Positions 21,175 through 31,555 of a stretch of DNA of 64,000 nucleotides are shown here, piece by piece. A program made the position numbers and the translations under genes. The stretch comes from Elephas maximus indicus (lineage: Eukaryota; Chordata; Mammalia; Proboscidea; Elephantidae). Under the pieces are notes generated by a model. It did no database searches and was not told where the DNA came from. It was given only the letters and a program-made list of their open reading frames with translations. The stretch covers positions 53,111,501-53,175,500 of the forward strand of contig NC_064820.1 of the NCBI RefSeq assembly GCF_024166365.1. Reading direction: 5' to 3'. Every line of letters starts with the position of its first letter. The stretch's first letter is position 1.

Positions 21175-21520
21175 GAACATTTCTTTGTCAGATTGAGGAA
21201 GTATTCCAAGCTCTGAGCAAGATCAGTAAAAGAAATCCATACCTAGACATGCCGCGGTAAAATTGCAAGATACTGAAGGCAAAAAGATATCTCAGAACCA
21301 ACCAGAAAGGATAGGCAGATTTACATGCAAAGGAAGGACAACTACATTACCCTAGATTATTGCAGACTTCTCTTCATCAACAATGAGAACAGGGTAAGAG
21401 GAATAGTATCTTGCAAGTTGTGAGTAAAAACAACTGTCTACCTAGAATTCTATAACCAAATTAACTATCATTCAATGGAGAGGGATTAAAGATATAACCA
21501 GACATATACAGCGAGATTTA
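21175..21520 (+). repeat. Ancient L1/HAL1 ORF1 remnant
   Basis: The stretch tacctagaattctataacca ... aactatcattcaatggagag matches the conserved end of mammalian L1 ORF1 (encodes a YLEFYNQINYHSMERD-like run), comparable to the same place in the young L1 (CQPRIIYPAKLSLKYEGEIK). It is strongly decayed and lies next to, but is separate from, the full-length L1. Confidence 0.55.
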
Positions 21521-21892
21521 ACTCAGACTTCACTGTAAATTTGATTGTTGAGATGTGGTAAGTGGGCATCTGATAAGCTTGGGAATTAATTAAAAGTTTG
21601 TCAAAGCCGAGGTCATCGTCCTCAGCAAACACATGACATTTTGACTTTATGTAGAAGGATCTCTGCTTCTTCTCCAAAGAAATTGCTGCAACCTGAGTCC
21701 TTCAAGGGTAAGAACATATCTTCCAGTTCTGTTCTTGGTCTCCATCCCCTACTTAGGTATATGCATATGTGCATAACACAAGGGCTTCTCTTTTATTTAA
21801 TTCTAGAAACTGAAACTGTCTCTTTAAAAAATCATTATATTCTCACTGACCACAACCTGATAGATGGCTGCATTGACTGAATTCCAGCTGTT
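21521..21892. other. Unassigned sequence before the L1 target site
   Basis: Short open frames only, no recognised content. Confidence 0.35.
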
Positions 21893-21908
21893 TGGTGGGT
21901 ACATTTTT

Positions 21909-22908
21909 TTTTTTTTTTATTAACTTTTATTAAGCTTCAAGTGAACGTTTACAAATCCAATCAGTCTGTCACATAGAAGTTTACATACATCTCACTCCCT
22001 ACTCCTACTTGCTCTCCCCTTCTTGAGTCAGCCCTTTCAGTCTCTCCTTTCCTGACAATTTTGCTGGCTTCTCTCTCTATCCTCCCATCCCCCCTCCAGA
22101 CAAGAGTTGCCAACACAATCTCAAGTGTCCACCTGATATAATTAGCTCACTCTTCATCAGCGTCTCTCTCCCACCCGCTGACCAGTCCCTTTCATGTCTG
22201 ATGAGTTGTCTTTGGGGATGGTTCCTGTCCTGTGCCAACAGAAGGTCTGGGGACCATGGCTGCCGGGATTCCTCCAGCCTCAGTCAGACCACTAAGTCTG
22301 GTCTTTTTATGAGAATTTGGGGTCTGTATCCCACTGATTTCCTGCTCCCTCAGGGGTCCTCTGCTGTGCTCCCTGTCAGGGCAGTCATCTATTGTGGCCG
22401 GGCACCAACTAGTTCTTCTGGTCTCAGGATGATGTAGGTCTCTGGTTCATGTGGCCCTTTCTGTCTCTTGGGCTCTTAGTTGTCGTGTGGCCTTGGTGTT
22501 CTTCATTTTCCTTTGCTCCAGGTGGGTGGAGACCAATTGATGCATCTTAGATGGCCGATTGTTAGCATTTAAGACCCCAGACACCACATTTCAAAGTGGG
22601 ATGCAGAATGATTTCATAATAGAATTATTTTGCCAATTGACTTAGAAGTCCCCGCAAACCATGTTCCCCAGACCCCCGCCCTTGCTCCGCTGACCTTTGA
22701 AGCATTCATTTTATCCCGGAAACTTCTTTGCTTTTGGTCCAGTCCAATTGAGCTGAACTTCCATGTATTGAGTGTTGTCTTTCCCTTCACCTAAAGCATT
22801 TCTTATCTACTGATTAATCAATAAAAAGCTGTCTCCCACCCTCCCTCCCTCCCCCCCTCATAACCACAAAAGTATGTGTTCTTCTCAGGTTTACTATTAC
22901 TCAAGATC
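21909..22908 (-). other. L1 3' UTR
   Basis: About 1 kb between the ORF2 stop and the A-tail. It ends in GACTGATTGGATTTGTAAAC and AATAAAAG before the A-run. The shorter L1 copies at 33207-34098 and 37550-38128 share blocks with it (for example the accaattgatgcatcttaga region). Confidence 0.85.
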
Positions 22909-25900
22909 TTATAATAGTGGTCTTATACAATATTTGTCCTTTTGCCTCTGACTAATTTCGCTCAGCATAATGCCTTCCAGGTTCCTCCATGTTATGAAAT
23001 GTTTCAGAGATTCGTCACTGTTCTTTATCGATGCGTAGTATTCCATTGTGTGAATATACCACAATTTATTTACCCATTCATCCGTTGATGGACACCTTGG
23101 TTGCTTCCAAATTTTTGCTATTGTAAACAGAGCTGCAATAAACATGGGTGTGCATATATCTGTTTGTCTGAAGGCTCTTGTATCTCTAGGGTATATTCCC
23201 AGGAGTGGGATTTCTGGGTTGTATGGTAGTTCTATTTCTAACTGTTTAAGATAACGCCAGATAGATTTCCAAAGTGGTTGTACCATTTTACATTCCCACC
23301 AGCAGTGTATAAGAGTTCCAATCTCTCCGCAGCCTCTCCAACATTTATTATTTTGTGTTTTTTGGATTAATGCCAGCCTTGCTGGTGTGAGATGGAATCT
23401 CATCGTAGTTTTAATTTGCATTTCTCTAATGGCTAATGATCGTGAGCATTTTCTCATGTATCTGTTGGCTGCCTGAATATCTTCTTTAGTGAAATGTCTG
23501 TTCATATCCTTTGCCCACTTCTTGATTGGGTTGTTTGTCTTTTTGTGGTTGAGTTTTGACAGAATCATGTAGATTTTAGAGATCAGGCGCTGGTCGGAGA
23601 TGTCATAGCTGAAAATTCTTTCCCAGTCTGTAGGTGGTCTTTTTACTCTTTTGGTGAAGTCTTTAGATGAGCATAGGTGTTTGATTTTTAGGAGCTCCCA
23701 GTTATCGGGTTTCTCTTCATCATTTTTGGTACTGTTTTGTATTCTGTTTATGCCTTGTATTAGGGCTCCTAGGGTTGCCCCAATTTTTTCTTCCATGATC
23801 TTTATCGTTTTAGTCTTTATGTTTAGGTCTTTGATCCACTTGGAGTTAGTTTTTGTGCATGGTGTGACGTATGGGTCCTGTTACATTTTTTTGCAAATGA
23901 ATATCCAGTTATGCCAGCACCATTTGTTAAAAAGGCTTTCTTTTCCCCAATTAATTGACACTGGTCCTTTGTCAAATATCAGCTGCTCATACATGGATGG
24001 ATCTATGTCTGGGTTCTCAATTCTGTTCCATTGGTCTATGTGCCTGTTGTTGTACCAGTACCAGGCTGTTTTGACTACTGTGGCTGTATAATAGGTTCTG
24101 AAATCAGGTAAAGTGAGGCCTCCCACTTTCTTCTTCTTTTTCAGTAGTGCTTTGCTTATCCGGGGCTTCTTTCCCTTCCATATGAAATTGGTGATTTGTT
24201 TCTCTATCCCCTTAAAATATGACATTGGAATTTGGATCGGAAGTGCGTTAAATGTATAGATGGCTTTTGGTAGAATAGACATTTTTACTATGTTAAGTCT
24301 TCCTATCCATGAGCAAGGTATGTTTTTCCACTTAAGTATGTCCTTTTATTTCTTGTAGCAGAGCTTTGTAGTTTTCTTTGTATAGCTCTTTTACATCCTT
24401 GGTAAGATTTATTCCTAAGTATCTTATCTTCTTGGGGGCTACTGTGAATGGTATTGATTTGGTTATTTCCTCTTCGGTGTTCTTTTTGTTGATGTAGAGG
24501 AATCCAAGTGATTTTTGTATGTTTATTTTATAACCTGAGACTCCGCCAAACTCTTCTATTAGTTTCAGTAGTTTTCTGGAGGATTCCTTAGGTTTTTCTG
24601 TGTATATAATCATGTCATCTGCAAATAGTGATAACTTTACTTCTTCCTTGCCAATCCGGATACCTTTTATTTCTTTGTCTAGCCTAATTGCCCTGGCTAG
24701 GACTTCCAGCACGATGTTGAATAAGAGCGGTGATAAAGGGCATCCTTGTCTGGTTCCCGTTCTCAAGGGAAATGCTTTCAGGTTCTCTCCATTTAGAGTG
24801 ATATTGGCTGTTGGCTTTGCATAGATGCCCTTTATTATGTTGAGGAATTTTCCTTCAATTCCTATTTTGGTAAGAGTTTTTATCATAAATGGGTGTTGGA
24901 CTTTGTCAAATGCCTTTTCTGCATCAATTGATAAGATCATGTGGTTTTTGTCTTTTGTTTTATTTATGTGATGGATTACATTAATGGTTTTTCTGATATT
25001 AAACCAGCCTTGCATACCTGGTATAAATCCCACTTGATCAGGGTGAATTATTTTTTTGATGTGTTGTTGGATTCTATTGGCTAGAATTTTGTTGAGGATT
25101 TTTGCATCTATGTTCATGAGGGATATAGGTCTATAATTTTCTTTTTTTGTAATGTCTTTACCTGGTTTTGGTATCAGGGAGATGGTGGCTTCATAGAATG
25201 AGTTGGGTAGTATTCCGTCATTTTCTATGCTTTGGAATACCTTCAGAAGTAGTGGTGTTAACTCTTCTCTGAAAGTTTGGTAGAACTCTGCAGTGAAGCC
25301 GTCCGGGCCAGGGCTTTTTTTTGTTGGGAGTTTTTTGATTACCATTTCAATCTCTTTTTTTGTTATGGGTCTATTTAGTTGTTCTACTTCTGAATGTGTT
25401 AGTTTAGGTAGGTAGCGTTTTTCCAGGAATTCATCCATTTCTTCTCGGTTTTCAAATTTGTTAGAGTACAATTTTTCATAATAATCTGAAATGATTCTTT
25501 TAATATCATTTGGTTCTGTTGTGATGTGGTCCTTCTCGTTTCTTATTCGGGTTATTTGTTTCCTTTCCTGTATTTCTTTAGTCAGTCTAGCCAATGGTTC
25601 ATCAATTTTGTTAATTTTTTCAAAGAACCAGCTTTTGGCTTTGTTAATTCTTTCGTTTGTTTTTCTGTTCTCTAATTCATTTAGTTCAGCTCTAATTTTT
25701 ATTATTTGTTTTCTTCTGGTACCTGATGGATTCTTTTGTTGCTCAGTTTCTATTTGTTCAAGTTGTAGGGACAGTTCTCTGATTTTGGCTCTTTCTTCTT
25801 TATGTATGTGTGCATTTATCGATATAAATTGGCCTCTGAGCACTGCCTTTGCTGTGTCCCAGAGGTTTTGATAGGAAGTATTTTCATTCTCGTTGCTTTC

Positions 25901-26722
25901 TAAGAATTTCCTTATTCCCTCCTTGATGTCTTCTAAAACCCAGTCTTTTTTCAGGAGGGTATTGTTCATTTTCCAAGTATTTGATTTCTTTTCCCTAGTT
26001 TTTCTGTTATTGATCTCTAGTTTTATTGCCTTGTGGTCTGAGAAGATGCTTTGTAATATTTCGATGTTTTGGACTCTGCAAAGGTTTGTTTTATGACCTA
26101 ATATGTGGTCTATTCTAGAGAATGTTCCATGCGCGCTAGAAAAAAAAGTATATTTTGCAGCAGTTGGGTGGAGAGTTCTGTATAAGTCAATGAGGTCAAG
26201 TTGATTGATTGCTGTAATTAGATCTTCCGTGTCTCTATTGAGCTTCTTACTGGATGTCCTGTCCTTCTCCGAAAGTGGTGTGTTGAAGTCTCCTACTATA
26301 ATTGTGGAGGTATCTATCTCACTTTTCAATTCTGTTAAAATTTGATTTATGTATCTTGCAGCCCTGTCATTGGGTGCATAAATATTTAATATGGTTATGT
26401 CTTCCTGATCAATTGTCCCTTTTATCATTATATAGTGTCCTTCTTTATCCTTTGTGGTGGATTTAAGTCTAAAGTCTATTTTTTCAGAAATTAATATTGC
26501 TACTCCTCTTCTTTTTTGCTTATTGTTTGCTTGATATATTTTTTTCCATCCTTTGAGTTTTAGTTTGTTTGTGTCTCTAAGTCTAAGGTGTGTCTCTTGT
26601 AGGCAGCATATAGATGGATCGTGTTTCTTTATCCAGTCTGTGACTCTCTGTCTCTTTATTGGTGCATTTAGTCCATTTACATTCAGGGTAATTATAGATA
26701 AATAAGTTTTTAGTGCTGTCAT
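22909..26722 (-). pseudogene. L1 ORF2 (endonuclease-reverse transcriptase), one frameshift and one stop
   Basis: The ORF2 protein nicks target DNA and reverse-transcribes the L1 RNA. The first 796 codons are open. The apurinic-like endonuclease has the expected residues N14, E43, D145, N147, D205, D229 and H230. The reverse transcriptase has D600 (SIDAEKAFD) and the FADD box with D702 and D703, the same numbering as human L1 ORF2. A frameshift near 24340 ends this frame at 24332. The sequence continues in another frame from about 24282, with one nonsense codon at 23881-23883 (a probable AAA to TAA change). It then runs open to 22909 with the C-terminal CX3CX7HX4C knuckle ([18 protein letters not shown]). 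Total length is about 1271 codons, the normal family size. It is not functional as it stands. Confidence 0.95.
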
Positions 26723-26997
26723 TTTGATGCCTTTTTATGTGTGTTGTTGACAATTTCATTTTTCCACATACTTTTTTGTGCTGAGACGTTTTTCTTAGTA
26801 AATTGTAAGATCCTCATTTTCATAGTGTTTGACTTTATGTTAGTTGAGTCGTTACGTTTTTCTTGGCTTTTACCTTGAGTTATGGAGTTGTTATACCTTT
26901 TTGTGGTTACCTTATTATTTACCCCTATTTTTCTAAGTAAAAACCTAACTTGTATCGTTCTATATAGCCTTGTATCACTCTCCATCTGGCAGTTCAA
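26719..26997 (-). CDS. Open 92-codon frame between L1 ORF1 and ORF2
   Basis: The frame starts with ATG ([14 protein letters not shown]) and ends KKASK. Its stop TGA overlaps the ORF2 start as ATGA. The product would be basic, with no domain that I recognise. The inter-ORF region is about 457 bp, much longer than the roughly 60 bp of human L1. The frame may be chance in a short interval, but the ATGA arrangement would allow termination-reinitiation to reach ORF2. Coding status is unproven. Confidence 0.35.
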   Translation of the reverse strand: MNCQMESDTRLYRTIQVRFLLRKIGVNNKVTTKRYNNSITQGKSQEKRNDSTNIKSNTMKMRILQFTKKNVSAQKSMWKNEIVNNTHKKASK

Positions 26998-27179
26998 TGC
27001 CTCCTGTATTTAGTCCCTCTTTTTGATTATTGTGATCTTTTACCTATTGACTTCCAGGATTCCCTGTTATGTGTATTTTTTTTTAATTAATCTTAATTTG
27101 TTTGTTTTTGTGATTTCCCTATTTGAGTTGATATCAGGACGTTCTCTTTTATGACCTTGTGTTGTGCTGATATCTGATA

Positions 27180-28199
27180 TTATTGGTTCTCTGACCAAAC
27201 AATATCCTTTAGTATTTCTTGTAGCTTTGGTTTGGTTTTTGCAAATTCTCTAAACTTGTGTTTATCTGTAAATATCTTAATTTCGCCTTCATATTTCAGA
27301 GAGAGTTTTGCTGGATATATGATCCTTGGCTGGCAGTTTTTCTCCTTCAGTGTTCTGTATATGCCGTCCCATTCCCTTCTTGCCTGCATGGTTTCTGCTG
27401 AGTAGTCAGAACATATTCTTATTGATTCTCCCTTGAAGGAAACCTTTCTTTTCTCCCTGGCTGCTTTTAAAATTTTCTGTTTATCTTTGGTTTTGGCAAG
27501 TTTGATGATAATATGTCTTGGTGTTTTTCTTTTTGTATCAATCTTAAATGGGGTTCGATGAGCATCTTGGATAGATATCCTTTCGTCTTTCATGATGTCA
27601 GGGAAGTTTTGTGTCAGGAGTTCTTCAAATATTTTCTCTGTGTTTTCTGTCCCCCCTCCCTGTTCTGGGACTCCAATCACCCGCAGGTTATCCTTATTGA
27701 TAGAGTCCCACATGATTCTTAGGGTTTCTTCATTTTTTTAAATTCTTTTATCTGATTTTTTTCCAGCTATGTTGGTGTTGATTCCCTGGTCCTCCAGATG
27801 TCCCAGTCTGCATTCTAATTGATCGAGTCTGCTCCTCTGACTTCCTATTGCTTTGTCTAATTCTGTAATTTTATTGTTAATCTTTTGGATTTCTACATGC
27901 TGTCTCTCTATGGATTCTTGCAACTTATTAATTTTTCCACTATGTTCTTGAATAATCTTTTTGAGTTCTTCAACAGTTTTATCAGTGTGTTCCTTGGCTT
28001 TTTCTGCAGTTTGCCTTATTTCATTTGTGATGTCTTGAAGCATTCTGTAAATTATTTTTTTATATTCTGTATCTGATAATTCCAGGATTGTATCTTCATT
28101 TGGGAAAGATTTTGATTCTTTTGTTTGGGGGGTTGGAGAAGCTGTCATGGTCTGCTTCTTTAAGTGGTTTGATATGGATTGTTGTCTCCGAGCCATCAC
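27180..28199 (-). pseudogene. L1 ORF1 (RNA-binding chaperone), one nonsense codon
   Basis: ORF1p coats L1 RNA as a trimer. The frame starts MMARRQQSISNHLKK. A heptad-rich coiled-coil region runs from about residue 40 to 150 (LQDITNEIRQTAEKAKEHTD region onward). It is broken by a single stop at 27738-27740 (codon 154). After the stop the same frame is open to the end, with the RRM start (NLRVIGVPE) and the C-terminal domain (AARRKEK-type AAREKRKVSFKG, then IIYPAKLSLKYEGEIK). The total is 339 codons plus the stop, the normal size. It is not functional as one protein. Confidence 0.93.
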
Positions 28200-28696
28200 T
28201 GGGAAACTAGTTTTTCCAGAAAATCCGCTAAAAAAAAAAAATGCAGTCAGATCCCTATCAGAGTTCTCCCTCTGGCTCAGGCTATTCGGATGTTAATGAA
28301 GCCGCCTGCGTCCAGTCCTAATCCCGGCGGGATGGTTCCCCGGCTGGGACAATGCTCTCCCTGTTCCAAGACCAGTCACTGCCTCCCGGGGACTTCTTCT
28401 ATAGGCTGCGTCCCATGCCGCCCGTGGAACTGGCTGGTCCCCCTTCTGGGGTTAGTTCAGGGGGGTGGAGCAGCTCTCTGTGCTTGTGCCGTACCTGACT
28501 GGTACGCTGGCTCCAGGCTCTGAAAACAATCGCTGCTTCCCCGTATTAGTTCGTTCTCCGTCTCTAAATCTGTGTTTGTTGTTCAGGGTTCGTAGATTGA
28601 TATGTATGTGATCGAGTCACTTGTTTTTCCATGTCTTTGGTGTAAGAGGGATCCGAGGTAGGGTCTGCCTAGTCCACCATCTTGGCTCCGCCTCCG
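28200..28696 (-). promoter_or_regulatory. L1 5' UTR (internal promoter region)
   Basis: About 500 bp and GC-richer than its surroundings, starting ggcggagccaagatggtgga on the minus strand. The caagatgg motif near the 5' end matches the YY1-type site found at L1 5' ends. In L1 families this region is the internal RNA polymerase II promoter. Activity here is inferred, not shown. Confidence 0.8.
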
Positions 28697-28712
28697 TGGT
28701 GGGTACATTTTT

Positions 28713-29640
28713 ACTTTATAAAAAAAAAAAGTGAAAACTTAAGACTTAGATGGAGAACAGCAGATAAATTCAGCTAGGGACTATTCCCCCTTGCCAGTCT
28801 CTGGAAACTTTTAGACACAATCCATCTTCAATAAACAAACAAAAGAAAAAGTATCCATAAATGTAATTATTTTGATCACGCTTTTTTTTTTTTTCAGATG
28901 GTATATGAGGTAGCCAACAGGAGGCAAATAATATTCAGGAATAAAAGGTTATTTCTTCAAATTGGTGCTGGAAAATAGCAATGAGTGAAGCGTGAGGAAG
29001 TATGTGGGAAAACCCTGAGCACCGATAGATTTACGTTTTTATTAAAAATCTGTCAGCTAAGCATTCTCTAATTGAGTAGTGGGTAGGACATCACACACTG
29101 TCTTCCTTAGAGTGTCTGACGCAACTGCAATGGCTCATTGCCTAAAGTAAAAGTTATGTGAAAGGGCAAAACAAGACTCCAAGAAGCTGGGGTTTTTAGA
29201 TGGGGGTTAACACTGTCGGTCTGAAAGCAGCAGGAAAATGAAGTGGGCTCAGAGTACAGGGCGTTTATGGTGCTGCAGAAGGGCTTGTGGTGTCCTTCTG
29301 GGGACAGCTGGATTTTGGTTAAGACAAAGGAAAAGAATAAACTTTCAGTGGAGAAACTGAAAATACAAGAAGGTTTCTTAATTATAGAAGGATAGAGAGA
29401 CCACTGTGAAACATTTGGGAGAGAGGAAAACCGTGAGAGGAAGGGGTCAGGGAAGAAAATGATGAGCCATGAGATACTGAGAGTACACAAGAAGGTAGAT
29501 GCTTTGTTCAATTTAAGGATGCAGTGAAATCCAAGGCTGTGAGGCTTGATGATATTAGTTGGCTGCATATTTTTCAAAATGGTTAACCCCAGCAGACCCT
29601 TCCTTGGACGCTGAGGAAATGAGTCTTGTGCCACCAGGGC
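28713..29640. other. Intergenic, no gene supported
   Basis: A minus-strand open frame at 29107-29664 (185 codons) has no recognisable domain and runs into a SINE at its upstream end, so I do not call it a gene. A short ccaccagggctcc at 29631-29643 resembles the first bases of an AfroSINE. Confidence 0.4.
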
Positions 29641-29656
29641 TCCTAAAAAGTAGTAC

Positions 29657-29822
29657 CACCCCAAACCAAACCCACTGCCTTCCAGTCAATTCGGATTCAT
29701 AGCGACCTATAGGACAGAGTAGAACTGCCCCACAGGGTTTCCAAGGAGAGCTCAGTGGAATTGAACTGCTGACCTTATGGTTAGCAGCCATAGCTCTTAA
29801 CCACTACAGCCACCAGGTTTCC
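29657..29822 (-). mobile_element. AfroSINE, left member of a tandem pair
   Basis: Complete minus-strand copy. Flanks are aaaaagtagtac (29645-29656) and aaaaagta (29823-29830). Confidence 0.85.
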
Positions 29823-29830
29823 AAAAAGTA

Positions 29831-30005
29831 AACCAAAACCAAACCAAACCCATTGCCATTGAGTCGATTCTGACTCGTAGTGATCCTACAGGACAGAGTA
29901 GAACTGCTGCATAGGGTTTCCAAGGAGCACCTGGTAGATTTGAACTGCCAACCTTTTCATTAGCAGCCATAGCTCTTAACCACTACACCACCAGGGGTTC
30001 CCGCC
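29831..30005 (-). mobile_element. AfroSINE, right member of a tandem pair
   Basis: Complete minus-strand copy. Flanks are aaaaagta (29823-29830) and aaaaagtagtac (30006-30017), so the target sequence occurs three times around the two SINEs. Confidence 0.85.
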
Positions 30006-30104
30006 AAAAAGTAGTACAGGTAAACAAAAATTATGAAGGTATAATGTTTTGAGAAACGAAACTATGTTTTATATATAAATATAAAAGCATATATATATAT
30101 ATAT

Positions 30105-30268
30105 GACAAGATACTATACCCGTTGCCTTTGAGTTGATTCCTACTCATAGCAACTCCGTAAAACAGCGTAGCACTGCCCCATAGGGTTTCTAATGAGCCA
30201 CTGGTTGATTCGAACTGCCGACCTTTGGTTAGCAGCTGAACTCTTTACCACCGCCACCACGGCTCCAT
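30105..30268 (-). mobile_element. AfroSINE
   Basis: Minus-strand copy: cccgttgcctttgagttgat at the left, head ccaccacggctcc at the right. A (TA)n tract at 30085-30103 precedes it. Confidence 0.8.
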
Positions 30269-30295
30269 AACAATATAGATATACTTATTAAATTA

Positions 30296-30497
30296 TGACT
30301 GGACCCATGGTGGCACCATGGTTAAAGTGGTCGGCTGCTAACTAAAATACCAACAGTTTGAAACCACCAGCTGCTCTGAGGGAGAAAGATGTGGCAGTCC
30401 GCTTCCATAGGGATTTATAGCTTTGGAAACCCTGTGGAGCAATTCTACTCTATCCTATAGAGTTGCTATGAGTTGAAATCGACAGTGGATTCTTGGG
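30296..30497 (+). mobile_element. AfroSINE, first member of a plus-strand tandem pair
   Basis: It has the ctgagggagaaagatgtggc middle segment. The target duplication ttattaaatta lies at 30285-30295 and 30498-30508. Confidence 0.88.
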
Positions 30498-30508
30498 TTA
30501 TTAAATTA

Positions 30509-30723
30509 CAGGAGTTCCTGGGTGGCACAAATGGTTATGTGCTCACTCAACTAATAATGGAAAGGTTGATGGTTCAGGCGCACTCAGACTCCTCAGAAGA
30601 AAGGCTTGGCAATCTGCTTCTGAAAGGTCACAGCTATGAAAAGCATATGGAGCACAGTTCTAGTCTTCAACATATGCAGTTGCCACGAGTCAGAATCAAC
30701 TCCGTAGTAACTGGTTTGTTATT
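30509..30723 (+). mobile_element. AfroSINE variant, second member of the tandem pair
   Basis: It belongs to the cctcagaagaaaggcttggc subfamily. Target duplication ttattaaatta lies at 30498-30508 and 30724-30734, so the middle copy is shared with the preceding SINE. Confidence 0.88.
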
Positions 30724-30734
30724 TTATTAAATTA

Positions 30735-31544
30735 TTAAACATACATCTTTGTCTATCTACTCGTTGCTCTAACTATATTTTCTTTAATTTATTTCACTTT
30801 TTTCACTCTCCTTCCACCCATTCCTATGAGTTATCTTCTAGACCACCCAGTGTTCCATGTCTCTGAGGAGGGATGCGATAAGAAGAAGCAGAGAAAAATG
30901 TTTTTCTGGTTTTGGTTTCTAAAGTTCTAAGCTTTTGGGAAACTGACAATTGAATTTTATCCAGAGTGAGGGCTGTGACAGCAAAGATCGGAGTAAGAGG
31001 TATTGTTGAGGGCCCAAGGGAGCTGAACCTGAGTCACAGTCAGACAGCCTTCACTTGCATAAGCAGAATATGTTGCCTAACCACATGGGTGATGCTAGCT
31101 GAACTTCCCTCTCTGAGCTATAAAGATCTGCCTTCAGGAGGAGGCAGCATTGTGCCTGAGGATCAGAGGTGGCCTATGTCAGTGCTCCAAGACCTGCTCC
31201 ACAATTGAGGGTAATGACACTCCCTAAATGCCCTAGATAAAAAGGTTGTGGGGAAGGAGTGACATGGAAGAGAGCCACGAACCCTGGGAAAGCACACCCC
31301 AATTACAGAGCCTTCCACTAATGTCAGAGAAACAATATCCAAGTGTGCCCTTAGAGACAGTGTTTTGCAGAAGTTCCTTTAAAAAGAAATTCTTCTTTTA
31401 GAATAAAAAAAAAAAAAAAATGGAGTAAAAATAAAATAATTGACTTATTTAGTGAAGTATAGCAATGTTAACTTTCCTTTTTTTCTTTTTGTTAGTTATG
31501 AAATTCCCAGTATGGGGAAGTAAGTGATAATTTAAAACTCTATG
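30735..31544. other. Intergenic, no feature recognised
   Basis: Short open frames only (30966-31208 +) without domains; a poly(A) run at 31407-31422. Confidence 0.4.
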
Positions 31545-31555
31545 ATTTGAAAATC

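Larger units (their letters stand above)
21909..28696 (-). mobile_element. Full-length, nearly intact L1 LINE
   Basis: About 6.8 kb on the minus strand with all parts in order: 5' UTR (28696-28200), ORF1 (28199-27180), a long inter-ORF region, ORF2 (26722-22909), 3' UTR and an A-tail (seen as T-run at 21905-21918). The target duplication tggtgggtacattttt occurs at 21893-21908 and 28697-28712. The unoccupied site reads TTTTT/A on the + strand, the L1 endonuclease preference for an insertion in this orientation. Only three disabling mutations are visible, so the insertion is fairly recent. It sits in the intergenic region, antisense to PARP8. Confidence 0.97.

Noticed and set aside
23651..24091. 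146-codon frame on the + strand
   Set aside because: It is the antisense shadow of L1 ORF2, which has all the expected domains on the other strand.
25491..25871. 126-codon hydrophobic frame on the + strand
   Set aside because: Antisense shadow of L1 ORF2; apparent membrane character comes from the A-rich sense strand.
29107..29664. 185-codon frame on the minus strand, the longest non-repeat frame
   Set aside because: No recognisable domain, its start lies at a SINE edge, and there are no nearby splice or promoter signals. Length alone is not enough in 64 kb.
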